DNA of 64,000 nt from Deltaproteobacteria bacterium (lineage in GTDB: Bacteria; Bdellovibrionota_F; JAHFAK01): assembly GCA_023250585.1 (NCBI GenBank), contig JAHFAK010000001.1:1-64000 (forward strand), written 5' to 3'. This document shows positions 42,101 through 51,003 of the stretch, piece by piece. The translations under genes were made by a program, and so were the position numbers. The number at the start of each line of letters is the position of its first letter. Positions within the stretch are counted from its first letter, which is position 1. The notes under the pieces were generated by a model. That model ran no database searches. It was given only the letters and a program-made list of their open reading frames with translations, and was not told the DNA's origin.

Positions 42101-43054
42101 TTATTGAGAAGTATAACTTTCTTTGAAATAGTCGAACGTTTTTTGTAGACCCTCTCGTAAATTAGTTCTTATACTAAATCCTAAATCTTTTTTAGCTTTT
42201 GTACTATCTGCATAATTTCTTACGACTTCCCACTCTGATCTTTGCATATGAGCTATTTCTACTCGATATTTACCTTCTCTTTCAATAACCTGCTTGATGA
42301 GAATAACCAGATCTTTTATACTTGTTTCTCGATTGGTACCAATATGAAAAATTTCTCCACATCCTTTCTTTTGAATTGCACAAAGAATAGCTTCACAAAG
42401 GTCATCAACAAATATAAAATCTCTTGTTTGTGAACCATCTCCGTAAATAATAATAGATTTTTTCTCAAGAACGTTTTTCATACATTTTGCCACGACACTA
42501 TTTTTATGTAGGGAAAAGGGTCCATAGACATTGCTAAATCGAAGAATAGTTGAAGGAATTCCAAAGCTTTTTGTGTAAGCTCGAGTATATCCCTCACACG
42601 AAAGCTTCCCCGCCCCATAAGGAGAAGTAGGTTTTGCTGCAAGCTCTTCATTATAGGGAGGATTAACCTCTCCCAAAGCAGCACCAGATGAGGCAAGAAT
42701 AAAACTTGAGACTCGCGCCTCACGGGCCGCTTCAAGCATATTAAGAGTACCTCGAACATTTATTTCAAAATCTACTCGTGGATTATTAAGTGAAGGAGCA
42801 ATTCCCGTCGAAGCAGCAAGATGAATAACAACATTACAATCTGAACAAGCATTTTGACAACTCTTATAATCTAAAATATCTGCCTCGCGTACTTCTATAG
42901 ATGGATCTATTTTCATTATTGTTTCTCGACGTCCGATACTAAGATTATCCAGGATACAAAGAGTAAGATTAGGTATTCTTTGACGAAGCATTATAATAAG
43001 ATTTGTTCCAATAAATCCACACCCGCCAGTAATAAGCCATCTTTGAGTTGTCAT
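42101..43054 (-). CDS. NAD-dependent nucleotide-sugar epimerase/dehydratase
   Basis: The 317 residues show ITGGCGFIGTNLI, VIHLAASTGIAPS, ASSGAALGE and SPYGAGK for the catalytic Tyr and Lys. The protein resembles UDP-glucose 4-epimerase-like and UDP-GlcNAc epimerases of O-antigen loci, though ASSGAALG lacks the usual SVYG block after the catalytic serine. C-terminal FDYFKESY is typical. Substrate is not predictable. It lies between the polymerase and the DUF2304-GT2 gene with short gaps. Confidence 0.9.
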   Translation of the reverse strand: MTTQRWLITGGCGFIGTNLIIMLRQRIPNLTLCILDNLSIGRRETIMKIDPSIEVREADILDYKSCQNACSDCNVVIHLAASTGIAPSLNNPRVDFEINVRGTLNMLEAAREARVSSFILASSGAALGEVNPPYNEELAAKPTSPYGAGKLSCEGYTRAYTKSFGIPSTILRFSNVYGPFSLHKNSVVAKCMKNVLEKKSIIIYGDGSQTRDFIFVDDLCEAILCAIQKKGCGEIFHIGTNRETSIKDLVILIKQVIEREGKYRVEIAHMQRSEWEVVRNYADSTKAKKDLGFSIRTNLREGLQKTFDYFKESYTSQ

Positions 43055-43108
43055 AAATTTTTATAATTGTTTCCTACAAGAAGTATGTTCGTGAATATTT
43101 AACTCATT

Positions 43109-44497
43109 CTAAATTTTAATTTGAACTAGATCATATTCCTGATATTGAATAGAGTTAAGTTTTATGATCAATCCAGTAATTATAAAAGTACTTGGGGTGA
43201 GATAGAAGGTTCTTACAATGCCGGTCATGACGAGCGCTAGGTAAATTCCTGTTAGAAACAACGGCAGATGATCAATGGTATCTTTTGGCTGACGAAAATA
43301 GGTTCGGAGCCCATACCCTATAGTAAAAATAACAATTAAAATTTGAGTTAAGAAACCCCAGATTCCAGTATCACCAAGAAAGATAATAAAATTCGAGTGG
43401 GACCCATATTTAACCGGATACCGCTTATAGACAAAATCATCAAAATTTTCCGAGCCTCTCCCAAAACCAAGATTGTCAAAACCATGTATCATCGCAAGTT
43501 TCATATGACTCGAAAAAAATTCAATCTGAATAGATCTCATACTTTCAATAAATGGATTTACTCTTTTAATAAGATGGATTGGCGTCTTAATTGTTGTTGT
43601 CTCGCTTAATTTAATTTCTGATCTGTCAAAAAAAGATGAAGTATTGCTCACATAGAGGCCTATTATAATAAACAATACAATAAATGAAGTTTTATAAAAA
43701 TTAAATACCAAAGGAAAAAACCGACGATCTTTCGAACGGTAGAAAATATAAATGAATGATAAGAACGCTCCAAGGCCGAGATATGAACTACGTGAAACCG
43801 AAAGCACTATCGTCACAAAGAATAGAGAAGTTATAAACATAAATTTTAGTGTTTTATATTTATATATACCATATATTGATAAACTGAAAGGAATAATCAA
43901 CCATGGGCCAAAACCATCTCCAATGAACCCTGTCATATAGGCAAAGCCAGGGATAGAGAAAGCACCTGTTCCATATCCAAATGCTTTCATCCCAGATTGT
44001 CCCCGGAAGAGTTCTTTCAATGGAGGAAAAATCATTTCATTAAAAAAATAATATCCAATAAGCTGAGTTAATCCCATAACACAATTGAAAATCCCTCCTA
44101 GAATAAAAAACTTAATTGCTTTTTCTACATGCTGTCTCGTCTTTAGAAAAAAAATCACGTAGAAAAAGCAAAGCATATTTTCGAGGAAATACCCTCCTGC
44201 ACCACGTAAAGCATCTATAGGACTATCAGCAACCACAGCTCCGAACATACAAATAAGAAAGAAAATAAAATAAAGAGCCCCTATTATACTAATCTGGGGT
44301 ACTTGTTGACGAACACAAGCAATCAGAATTACAATGGGTAAAGCAAGGATGACAAGAAGATTAATTGGTGTTAGTCCTACATTCCCAAGTTCAACGGCAT
44401 AGACACCAAATCCAGAAAGAAAGATTATAAGATAAATAAAGCTAGCTCCAGGATTTATTCGTACTATCGGTAATTTAAAGCTTGCTACTTTTTCCAT
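43109..44497 (-). CDS. O-antigen polymerase/ligase-like membrane protein (Wzy/WaaL type)
   Basis: A 462-residue protein with about eleven to twelve membrane helices and a large periplasmic loop between about 270 and 375 (KLSETTTIKTPIHLIK, GRGSENFDDFVYKRYP). A conserved-looking SRSSYLG and HSNFIIFLGDTGIWGF after the loop are the usual block of the Wzy_C/WaaL superfamily, where the histidine and arginines are catalytic. It would polymerise repeat units or ligate glycan in the periplasm. It overlaps the preceding GT2 gene by 13 bases. Confidence 0.85.
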   Translation of the reverse strand: MEKVASFKLPIVRINPGASFIYLIIFLSGFGVYAVELGNVGLTPINLLVILALPIVILIACVRQQVPQISIIGALYFIFFLICMFGAVVADSPIDALRGAGGYFLENMLCFFYVIFFLKTRQHVEKAIKFFILGGIFNCVMGLTQLIGYYFFNEMIFPPLKELFRGQSGMKAFGYGTGAFSIPGFAYMTGFIGDGFGPWLIIPFSLSIYGIYKYKTLKFMFITSLFFVTIVLSVSRSSYLGLGAFLSFIYIFYRSKDRRFFPLVFNFYKTSFIVLFIIIGLYVSNTSSFFDRSEIKLSETTTIKTPIHLIKRVNPFIESMRSIQIEFFSSHMKLAMIHGFDNLGFGRGSENFDDFVYKRYPVKYGSHSNFIIFLGDTGIWGFLTQILIVIFTIGYGLRTYFRQPKDTIDHLPLFLTGIYLALVMTGIVRTFYLTPSTFIITGLIIKLNSIQYQEYDLVQIKI

Positions 44498-45399
44498 TGC
44501 AACCCCATTTTTCCCCGTAATCCATCAAAGAATCCTAACCAACAGGTCCATCCATAATGAGGATATCCCTGAAAGGTTCTTATAACAAATTTCATTGGTA
44601 ATTCTAACAACCCCATGTAAAAAACAGAAAAGATATAGTTCATTGTTGTTCCATATTTTCGCGCTAGGTAGAGTCTATTTCTTTGAATTAAGTATCCTTG
44701 AAACGTATTAAATTGTTGTGGAAGAGATTTGTGCCGTACACGACACCTGAGATCAACATAGGCTTTTAACCCTGCTGTACGTATTTGAAAACCAAGATCA
44801 ATCTCTTCCCCATACATAAATAATTTTTCATCTAACCGAATTCCCTTTTGCAAAGCTTTTTGAGAAAAAAGAATCAATGCTCCTTGCACATAATCTACCT
44901 CTAATACTTCATTGTCAGGCATATTATACGGAAGAGTTCTTTCCCAATGACCGCGAGCTTTTAAAAATGAAAATCCTTTCCCCCCTATAGTTCGTATTTC
45001 TTTTGTTTGATAATTCTCTTCTATAACTCCAACCATTCCACAATTGGGCATCTTTTCGGCTGTTTCAACGAGGTGTTGAAGCATATCAGGGCCACAGATA
45101 AGATCATGATTACTAATTAAAACATAATTAAATCCTTCACGAAGTCCACGATCAAAAGCCCAATTATTACCACCTGTATAACCATGATTTTGATTAAGGA
45201 CAACAACTTCAAGATCAGGAAAGGTATTTTTGATAGTTTCTCCAACAGGATTTGGAGATGCATTATCAACAACTTGAAGATAAAAATTCTGATAACTCTG
45301 ATTTCGAAAGCACTTTACTGCCTCGAGAGTGTCTTCAACGTTGTTATATGTTAGTATTGATACAAGAACTTTAGGGTCTGTTTTATATTCTCTTTTCAT
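44485..45399 (-). CDS. Glycosyltransferase family 2 (RfbF/WbbL-like)
   Basis: The 304 residues begin VLVSILTYNNVEDTL, then LQVVDNASPNPVGET, QNHGYTGGNNWAFDRGL and VLISNHDLICG, the NHD triplet taking the place of DxD. MYGEEIDLGFQIRTAG supplies the ED catalytic region. This is the rhamnosyltransferase-like class (RfbF, WbbL), and dTDP-rhamnose is made by the rml genes of the locus, so rhamnose transfer is a fair guess. AGGGAAGATATC precedes the ATG. Cytoplasmic face of the inner membrane. Confidence 0.92.
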   Translation of the reverse strand: MKREYKTDPKVLVSILTYNNVEDTLEAVKCFRNQSYQNFYLQVVDNASPNPVGETIKNTFPDLEVVVLNQNHGYTGGNNWAFDRGLREGFNYVLISNHDLICGPDMLQHLVETAEKMPNCGMVGVIEENYQTKEIRTIGGKGFSFLKARGHWERTLPYNMPDNEVLEVDYVQGALILFSQKALQKGIRLDEKLFMYGEEIDLGFQIRTAGLKAYVDLRCRVRHKSLPQQFNTFQGYLIQRNRLYLARKYGTTMNYIFSVFYMGLLELPMKFVIRTFQGYPHYGWTCWLGFFDGLRGKMGLQWKK

Positions 45400-45435
45400 A
45401 AGTTTGATATCTTCCCTAGATAATTTATATCAGGA

Positions 45436-47346
45436 CTAATTTCTTACTGAGAAATCTTTTACCTTGGGAAATATTTTCTCGCTGACGAAAAAATCAAAAT
45501 TCTTGGAATGACGAGATATACATTGAATGAGCTTCTCTTTTAAATTAACATCAATTTTTGATCCGTTTAAATAAATAATGATTCGTTCATAAAATTCACC
45601 GCGAGCAATACCATGTCTTTCTTCCTGAAGAATATGTATATTTTCAAGGTTAATCCTTGAAGTAGCACGTTCTCGAGAAGAAGCAAACAATATATATCCG
45701 CCTAATCGATCAATTATTTTCAGTTGATAACTATCAAGATATACTAATTCAGCAATAGCATAATCTTTTTTATTTTGTACTCCATCAGCATCAAATAATG
45801 AAGAACCATGTCGGAATGAAACATCATTAAGATGATATAAGGATGACAAAGTTGGGAGAAGGTCAATAGATGATTCAAGCAATTCATCGCACTCACCATT
45901 CTGAAGAGGAAACTCATTTGAATACAAAAGAAATGGAGTTCTAATTTCTTCATCAGATAAATTATTTCCTAAAGGATGAGTAAATGAATATCCATGATCC
46001 GAAGTAAGAATTACGCTTACATTTTCTCTTTTTTCAAGAAGACTGAAGACTTCTCCTAACTCTTGATCAACCTCTCGGAGCTTGTCGCGATAGCAATCAT
46101 CAAGAAATGCAAAATCTTCAGCGTTTAAGTTGTTTTGAAATGACCTTTTAACGTAATGGTTGATGGTTTCCTGAAAAAGTAAATAGTTTTTTTGTTGTCT
46201 TCCCGAACTATGAAGGTAGGGAAAATGTGTATCAAAAATATGAACAAATCCAAAAAAAGGAATATCAGAAAAATTCCTTAAATAGTTTTTTAGTTCCCTT
46301 AGCTCTAAATATACATTATTTGGTCCTTTTTCTCCTGGAGAATTATATTTTCCTTCAACAGTTTGGCTAAAACTAAAATGTTCAAACCCTCTATGATGCC
46401 CAAGTGCTTGATTACATCGACGATGAGAGACAGAAGCATACGTATAAAATCCCTTATTACGGAAAAGCTCAGCAAGTGTAGGGATAGTTCGAGATAATGG
46501 AGAGCTATAACGATCGGGATCTACCACATTGTGATTAGAAGCATAACGAGATAAAGACATAGATGCAAACGTAGGTAAAGTCCAATTACTTTGTGCAAAA
46601 CTATTTTTATAATAAATTCCTTTTTTAAAAAAATGATCAATTGCGGGAGTTTCAGTTCTCATGGGATTATAAATACCCAGATCGTTGGGTCTAAGAGCAT
46701 CGAGAATAAAAACCAAGAGCATTTGTGGTATCTGTTTTTTTTTACGAATTATAGGAGATGAAATACAAACGCGGCTATCATTATGATCAACTTTCCAGCT
46801 CATTGTAACTGCATCCTCTACATTAAAAGAAGAAGGAAATTTGAATTCAAAAAGATCCCAATGATTTTCAAGAGACGAAATTTTTTTATGAAGTATCATT
46901 TGTTTTTGCTCTTTTTGTTCAAGAAATACCTGTAATGACCCCTTCCGAGATGAGAGTTTTTGACAACCAATAAAAAGACGAATTGTTTCAATTTCTGATA
47001 GATGAACTGTCATTGGGAGATCGCCTTGTGCGGCATAAGCAGTAGAAAAACTATTCTTAAAAGTATGATCAATAGAATATTTTGCATACATATCAGGTGC
47101 TGACGGCAAAAAATCTGGAATCAGTAATATTTCTTCATTAAGAAACGATGAAAAATTTTTTCTCAAAGCCTGAAGTGTATATTTAAAAGTAGCATAACTA
47201 AGAAAATATAATGATCTTGTTTTATTAATTTTCACTCGTTCACTGGTTTTTATATCAAAGAAAGAAACCAATTCTCCATCTCCATAGCGAAGAATGCGAA
47301 TAAACCTTAAGATTTGCTCACGGATTTTTTTTAGTTTTTTTTTCAT
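45436..47346 (-). CDS. Alkaline-phosphatase-superfamily (sulfatase-like) enzyme with Thr nucleophile
   Basis: From the ATG at 47346 (a TTG at 47367 is possible) the protein has 636 residues. The first 200 have no recognisable family; the C-terminal part is of the sulfatase type. Metal and catalytic residues are visible: ILDALRPND (D216), SNWTLPTFASM with T256 in the nucleophile position, HIFDTHFPYLH, and TSDHGYSF (D450, H451). Since threonine replaces the cysteine/serine made into formylglycine, it is probably a phospho- or phosphoglycerol transferase or phosphodiesterase rather than a true sulfatase. No signal peptide or membrane helix is visible, which is odd for this group. Confidence 0.83.
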   Translation of the reverse strand: MKKKLKKIREQILRFIRILRYGDGELVSFFDIKTSERVKINKTRSLYFLSYATFKYTLQALRKNFSSFLNEEILLIPDFLPSAPDMYAKYSIDHTFKNSFSTAYAAQGDLPMTVHLSEIETIRLFIGCQKLSSRKGSLQVFLEQKEQKQMILHKKISSLENHWDLFEFKFPSSFNVEDAVTMSWKVDHNDSRVCISSPIIRKKKQIPQMLLVFILDALRPNDLGIYNPMRTETPAIDHFFKKGIYYKNSFAQSNWTLPTFASMSLSRYASNHNVVDPDRYSSPLSRTIPTLAELFRNKGFYTYASVSHRRCNQALGHHRGFEHFSFSQTVEGKYNSPGEKGPNNVYLELRELKNYLRNFSDIPFFGFVHIFDTHFPYLHSSGRQQKNYLLFQETINHYVKRSFQNNLNAEDFAFLDDCYRDKLREVDQELGEVFSLLEKRENVSVILTSDHGYSFTHPLGNNLSDEEIRTPFLLYSNEFPLQNGECDELLESSIDLLPTLSSLYHLNDVSFRHGSSLFDADGVQNKKDYAIAELVYLDSYQLKIIDRLGGYILFASSRERATSRINLENIHILQEERHGIARGEFYERIIIYLNGSKIDVNLKEKLIQCISRHSKNFDFFVSEKIFPKVKDFSVRN

Positions 47347-47394
47347 AAACTTAAGAATAGCATCCAAATAAGTGCTTCATGTTTCTATTCCATC

Positions 47395-48747
47395 TTAATG
47401 AGATACAGGCGATTTTCTGAAATGAAATACTTTGAAATAGTGAATTAGTTTATTCCATCCAAAAGTCCATAAAAACTTAAAGTCCTCCCTTTTTGGGATA
47501 AGAAATTCCTTGTATAATCCTGAACTAATTTTTTTATAAATTATAACAGTGATAACAGATGTTACAAGAAATGAAATTGATACTGCTAGTGCTCCTCCAA
47601 TAATTCTGAAAGGAGGAATTAACATGAAGCAGAGTACTATTTGTAAAATGAGAGGAACTATTTGTATGTACATTGGAATCTCTGGTCTACCAATACCAAG
47701 AAAATATTGCCGTAAAAGACTTGAAGGACCAAAAAGAATAAGACCCGGCAAAATTATAAAAAAGGCATCAACACTTGGAAGGAAAGCACGTCCATATAAA
47801 ATCAAAGTAGCGGGATATATTATCAACGCTAAAAAGATTCCAGCAATAATAAATGTAATAAAAGATAGTCTAAATACACGTTCCGTTATTTTCCGTGAAT
47901 CGCAATTCATACCATTTAAGTTTGATACGTGAGGAAAAAGAATGGTACCAATTGCATTGCTAATGCGATTGAGATATTCCGCTTTTCCTTTTGCCATTGC
48001 AAAAAATCCTAATGCCGCAGGAACGAGTAAAATAGCCGTCACCATGTTCGAAAAATAAATAGTCAAAAAACCAATCGCTTCAGAAAGGTAGATTTTCATA
48101 CTATATCTCAGTAATTCTGGAAGGCGAGCACAAGACGTTTTCCAACGCCAAGGAATTTTTCTATGTACAACACTTATTCCATAAATCAACGCAATCAAAT
48201 TGGATACATGAAAAGCAATGGCAACTGACCACAGATTCATATTAAAGACTACAAGAAGAACAATATTGACAATACCCTTACAAGAATCGTGGATAAGCAT
48301 TAACCGATTATACGACTTTACATCTTCCTGTGAGAGAAAAATATACATATAATTTCTCAAAAGAAAACGAAAAGGTATATAAGCAAAAACAAAACTTATG
48401 AAAAATGATGATAAGGTAGTCTTGAAAAAAAATTCTGAAAGTATCTCTTGACCCATAGAGAGTAATAAAAAAATGCCGACCCCAAGACCAAAACCAACGT
48501 AATTAATAAGACTCAAAAGCTCTGCTGGATCTATTGTTTTTTTACCTAAAAAATGTACTGCAGCAATCTCTAAACGTGGTCCGCCAAAAACTCGACAGTA
48601 ATTGATGACAAGCTCAAACATTGCCCATAACCCAAAACCAGAAGGTCCTAGCTTACGCGCAACAATTGCTCCAGTTACAATATGGATACCTGTAAAGAGA
48701 AGTTCGCGATTAAAGAGACTAAATGATTTATCTGCAAGTGATGACAT
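47395..48747 (-). CDS. Wzx-like oligosaccharide flippase (second)
   Basis: The 450 residues hold about twelve membrane helices and open with SFSLFNRELLFTGIHI, then GAIVARKLGPSGFGLWAMF, the classical start of polysaccharide-export flippases. Middle and C-terminal regions (GFFAMAKGKAEYLNRI, GRAFLPSVDAFFIILPG) follow the family. A GGAGG lies rather far upstream of the ATG. It is distinct from the flippase at 19866-21329, and is next to the phosphatase-like and polymerase genes, suggesting that this central block is a complete Wzx/Wzy assembly unit. Confidence 0.9.
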   Translation of the reverse strand: MSSLADKSFSLFNRELLFTGIHIVTGAIVARKLGPSGFGLWAMFELVINYCRVFGGPRLEIAAVHFLGKKTIDPAELLSLINYVGFGLGVGIFLLLSMGQEILSEFFFKTTLSSFFISFVFAYIPFRFLLRNYMYIFLSQEDVKSYNRLMLIHDSCKGIVNIVLLVVFNMNLWSVAIAFHVSNLIALIYGISVVHRKIPWRWKTSCARLPELLRYSMKIYLSEAIGFLTIYFSNMVTAILLVPAALGFFAMAKGKAEYLNRISNAIGTILFPHVSNLNGMNCDSRKITERVFRLSFITFIIAGIFLALIIYPATLILYGRAFLPSVDAFFIILPGLILFGPSSLLRQYFLGIGRPEIPMYIQIVPLILQIVLCFMLIPPFRIIGGALAVSISFLVTSVITVIIYKKISSGLYKEFLIPKREDFKFLWTFGWNKLIHYFKVFHFRKSPVSH

Positions 48748-48753
48748 ATAAAA

Positions 48754-49668
48754 TTATAATAAACCTCCAAGATATTTTATTAAACGTTTCATGAGTCCCG
48801 TATAATAATCTTTTCTAAAATTCATTTCACATTTAAAAGCCAATAGCCAATTAAAACGATATGATTCCTCATAGCTTTTGACGTGTTTTCTTGTTACAAG
48901 ATCAATATATCCTGATTCTCTTTTTTTAAGATACCTAAAATTCTTTATCGTACAATCCCAAGGAGTAGCAAAATACCAAGCATTGGGAGAATATTGAATT
49001 GCAAAATGCTTTCTATCTAATTTATGGCAGAGTTCAAAAATACGATTAGTACCGACCGCATCAGCAAGTGCCGACGGAAAAGATTGATTACCAATATACA
49101 AATTGCATCCTTTTAATATACATGCGTGTTCATAATTATCATATGGGCGATAATATTCTACCTGTACATCATCAAATTCTTTCCATTCATCTTCAAGACG
49201 CGAAACAAACACAATATTTTTCTTTCCAAGAACATCGATAAGTTTTTTCCAATTAAAAAGTGGGTTTGGAATTCTTACTGTTTTCGAAGTTCTGCGATGA
49301 ATGACTATCTTATCAGAAAATCTATGATCAGCAGGAACATCGATCCATCCATAAACAGGCTCATTCAATGTGAGCCTATGAGATCTACTCATTACATCGA
49401 GAAGTGTCGTACGATATAACGATTTACTTTTTCGAAATTGATCAAGATTAACATCAATAGGTTCCCCTTTATGAATATTGAAAGAACTAATATAATTTTG
49501 AGAACTCACAAGTTTTCCACATGACTCAAGAACGCTTTCAAGAGGTTCTTCAAATTCGCCCTTAGTCACAAATACGTTACCCCCTCCCATTGCTTTCACG
49601 ATATAGAGGGTCATAATGAGATCTCCCTTTTTACCGGAAGTGATAAAATTATATTTAGTAGGAAACAT
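48754..49668 (-). CDS. GT9/heptosyltransferase-like GT-B protein
   Basis: From the ATG at 49668 (overlapping the preceding stop by 14 bases) this is a 304-residue protein. It opens TSGKKGDLIMTLYIVKAMGG, like the GDLILALP start of heptosyltransferases, and later has CNLYIGNQSFPSALADAVGT, which corresponds to the donor-site block of GT9 and related GT-B enzymes. In between sequence is divergent. It follows a DUF6165 gene. Probable glycosyltransferase, donor unknown; weak overall similarity keeps confidence moderate. Confidence 0.65.
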   Translation of the reverse strand: MFPTKYNFITSGKKGDLIMTLYIVKAMGGGNVFVTKGEFEEPLESVLESCGKLVSSQNYISSFNIHKGEPIDVNLDQFRKSKSLYRTTLLDVMSRSHRLTLNEPVYGWIDVPADHRFSDKIVIHRRTSKTVRIPNPLFNWKKLIDVLGKKNIVFVSRLEDEWKEFDDVQVEYYRPYDNYEHACILKGCNLYIGNQSFPSALADAVGTNRIFELCHKLDRKHFAIQYSPNAWYFATPWDCTIKNFRYLKKRESGYIDLVTRKHVKSYEESYRFNWLLAFKCEMNFRKDYYTGLMKRLIKYLGGLL

Positions 49669-50029
49669 ATTCTTTTTCTTCAACAAGCTCTGAACCTACC
49701 TGATCGTTAATTTTTCTTTTAATGCGAGCTCGTTCATCATTTGAGCGATATTCATCACGAGTTAGCTCAATAAATTCTTTGCCAAATTTTTTTTCAGCTT
49801 CTGCGCGACGCATAAAGTCTTCAATATCCCACAATCGTTCATTTATTTTTTTTAATGCTATTTGTTCATTTGGATAAGAGATCTTATGCTCCTTTACAAG
49901 ACTCATTAATATTTCATATTCATGGCGAACATTATCTTTTTTATTTTTATCTTTCATTCTTTCGAGTTTGATTTCTAAAATTGTAATTTTGTCAATTAAT
50001 TCACCAACGGAAACAGGAACCTTGATCAT
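49655..50029 (-). CDS. DUF6165-like small protein
   Basis: The ATG at 50029 lies just after the stop of the epimerase gene; 124 residues result. PVSVGELIDKITILEIKLER at the start, followed by NVRHEYEIL, a long charged helix pair and RRAEAEKKFGKEFIELTRD, agrees with family DUF6165, as I remember it. Such proteins are found in polysaccharide and capsule loci next to GT9-like genes, with no known function. The alternating charged helices suggest a coiled-coil or adaptor. It overlaps the GT9-like gene by 14 bases. Confidence 0.75.
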   Translation of the reverse strand: MIKVPVSVGELIDKITILEIKLERMKDKNKKDNVRHEYEILMSLVKEHKISYPNEQIALKKINERLWDIEDFMRRAEAEKKFGKEFIELTRDEYRSNDERARIKRKINDQVGSELVEEKEYVSY

Positions 50030-50031
50030 AG

Positions 50032-51003
50032 CTACTCCTTTTTTGATTGATAATCTTCCCAATACCAGGAAACTGTTTTTTTTAAACCATCTATGAGAGA
50101 AGTTTTTGGTTTAAAACCAAGTTGTTGCAATTTAAGCGTGTCAGGACATCGACGAGGTGTCGAACCTAAAAGCCGTTCCGAAGTAAGAACTTTTATAGTA
50201 TACCCACAAACATCTGAAAGTTTTGCAATTAGATCTTTAATAGTAATTTCTTCCATAGTACCTATATGGTATATATCATTTTTGTTGGTACCAAGAGTAC
50301 TCATAATAATAGCTTGTGCGGCATCTTCTACGAAAATAAATGATCTCGTTTCCTCTCCGTTGCCTTGAATCGTGATTGTTATTTCTTCTGTAGTCATATT
50401 GCTGTGATGTGCTTCAACAATTTTTTTTACGAGCTCCGGAATTACATGCTCATATCCCATACACGGACCATAGACATTATGAGGACGAAAGATAACCCAG
50501 CGAGTATCTGAATTACGAAGATAGTTAATCGTCAAAAGCTCACTTGCAATTTTACCTCCACCATATGAAAAACGCGGATTTGTTACATCAGGAATTTTCA
50601 TTTCAACTTCTTCAGTAGTCGGAATATGATCAGCTTTTTGATACACTTCAGAAGAAGATGCCAAAAAGAAATGAGGAACTTTATTCTTAAGACATGCTTT
50701 GAGAATATTATGGGTACCTATAATACCAATTTCTAAAATTTTGTCGGGAATAGTATAAAAATACTTTGTACCATTAATATATGCAAGATGATAAATCGCT
50801 TCAACACCGCAGGTAATCTCACAAAGACCTTCAAAATCAAGTACATCACCTGTCACTAACTTAATACGCTCATGACCATGAAGCATATCAAGATTACCGC
50901 GAGTATTGTTATCAAATGCTAAGACTTCATGTCCTTGTTCTGCTAAACTATACGTTAAGACACGGCCGATGAAGCCTCCTGCTCCTGTAACAAGTAGCTT
51001 CAC
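50032..51003 (-). CDS. NAD-dependent epimerase/dehydratase (nucleotide sugar)
   Basis: The 323 residues are an extended SDR: LLVTGAGGFIGRVL, YHLAYINGTKYFYT, LASSSEVYQ and the catalytic pair in FSYGGGKIASE, then FRPHNVYGPCMGYEHV and GNGEETRSFIFV. The GYEHVIPE block is shared with a group of CDP/UDP-sugar epimerases whose substrates are unassigned. It overlaps the UDP-sugar dehydrogenase gene by 4 bases; together with the Gmd-like gene these three likely act in succession on one nucleotide sugar. Confidence 0.9.
   Translation of the reverse strand: MKLLVTGAGGFIGRVLTYSLAEQGHEVLAFDNNTRGNLDMLHGHERIKLVTGDVLDFEGLCEITCGVEAIYHLAYINGTKYFYTIPDKILEIGIIGTHNILKACLKNKVPHFFLASSSEVYQKADHIPTTEEVEMKIPDVTNPRFSYGGGKIASELLTINYLRNSDTRWVIFRPHNVYGPCMGYEHVIPELVKKIVEAHHSNMTTEEITITIQGNGEETRSFIFVEDAAQAIIMSTLGTNKNDIYHIGTMEEITIKDLIAKLSDVCGYTIKVLTSERLLGSTPRRCPDTLKLQQLGFKPKTSLIDGLKKTVSWYWEDYQSKKE

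Noticed and set aside
45436-47346. True sulfatase acting on the sulfated glycan
   Set aside because: The nucleophile position is Thr in NWTLPTF, not the Cys or Ser needed for formylglycine; a phosphotransferase or phosphatase role is more consistent.
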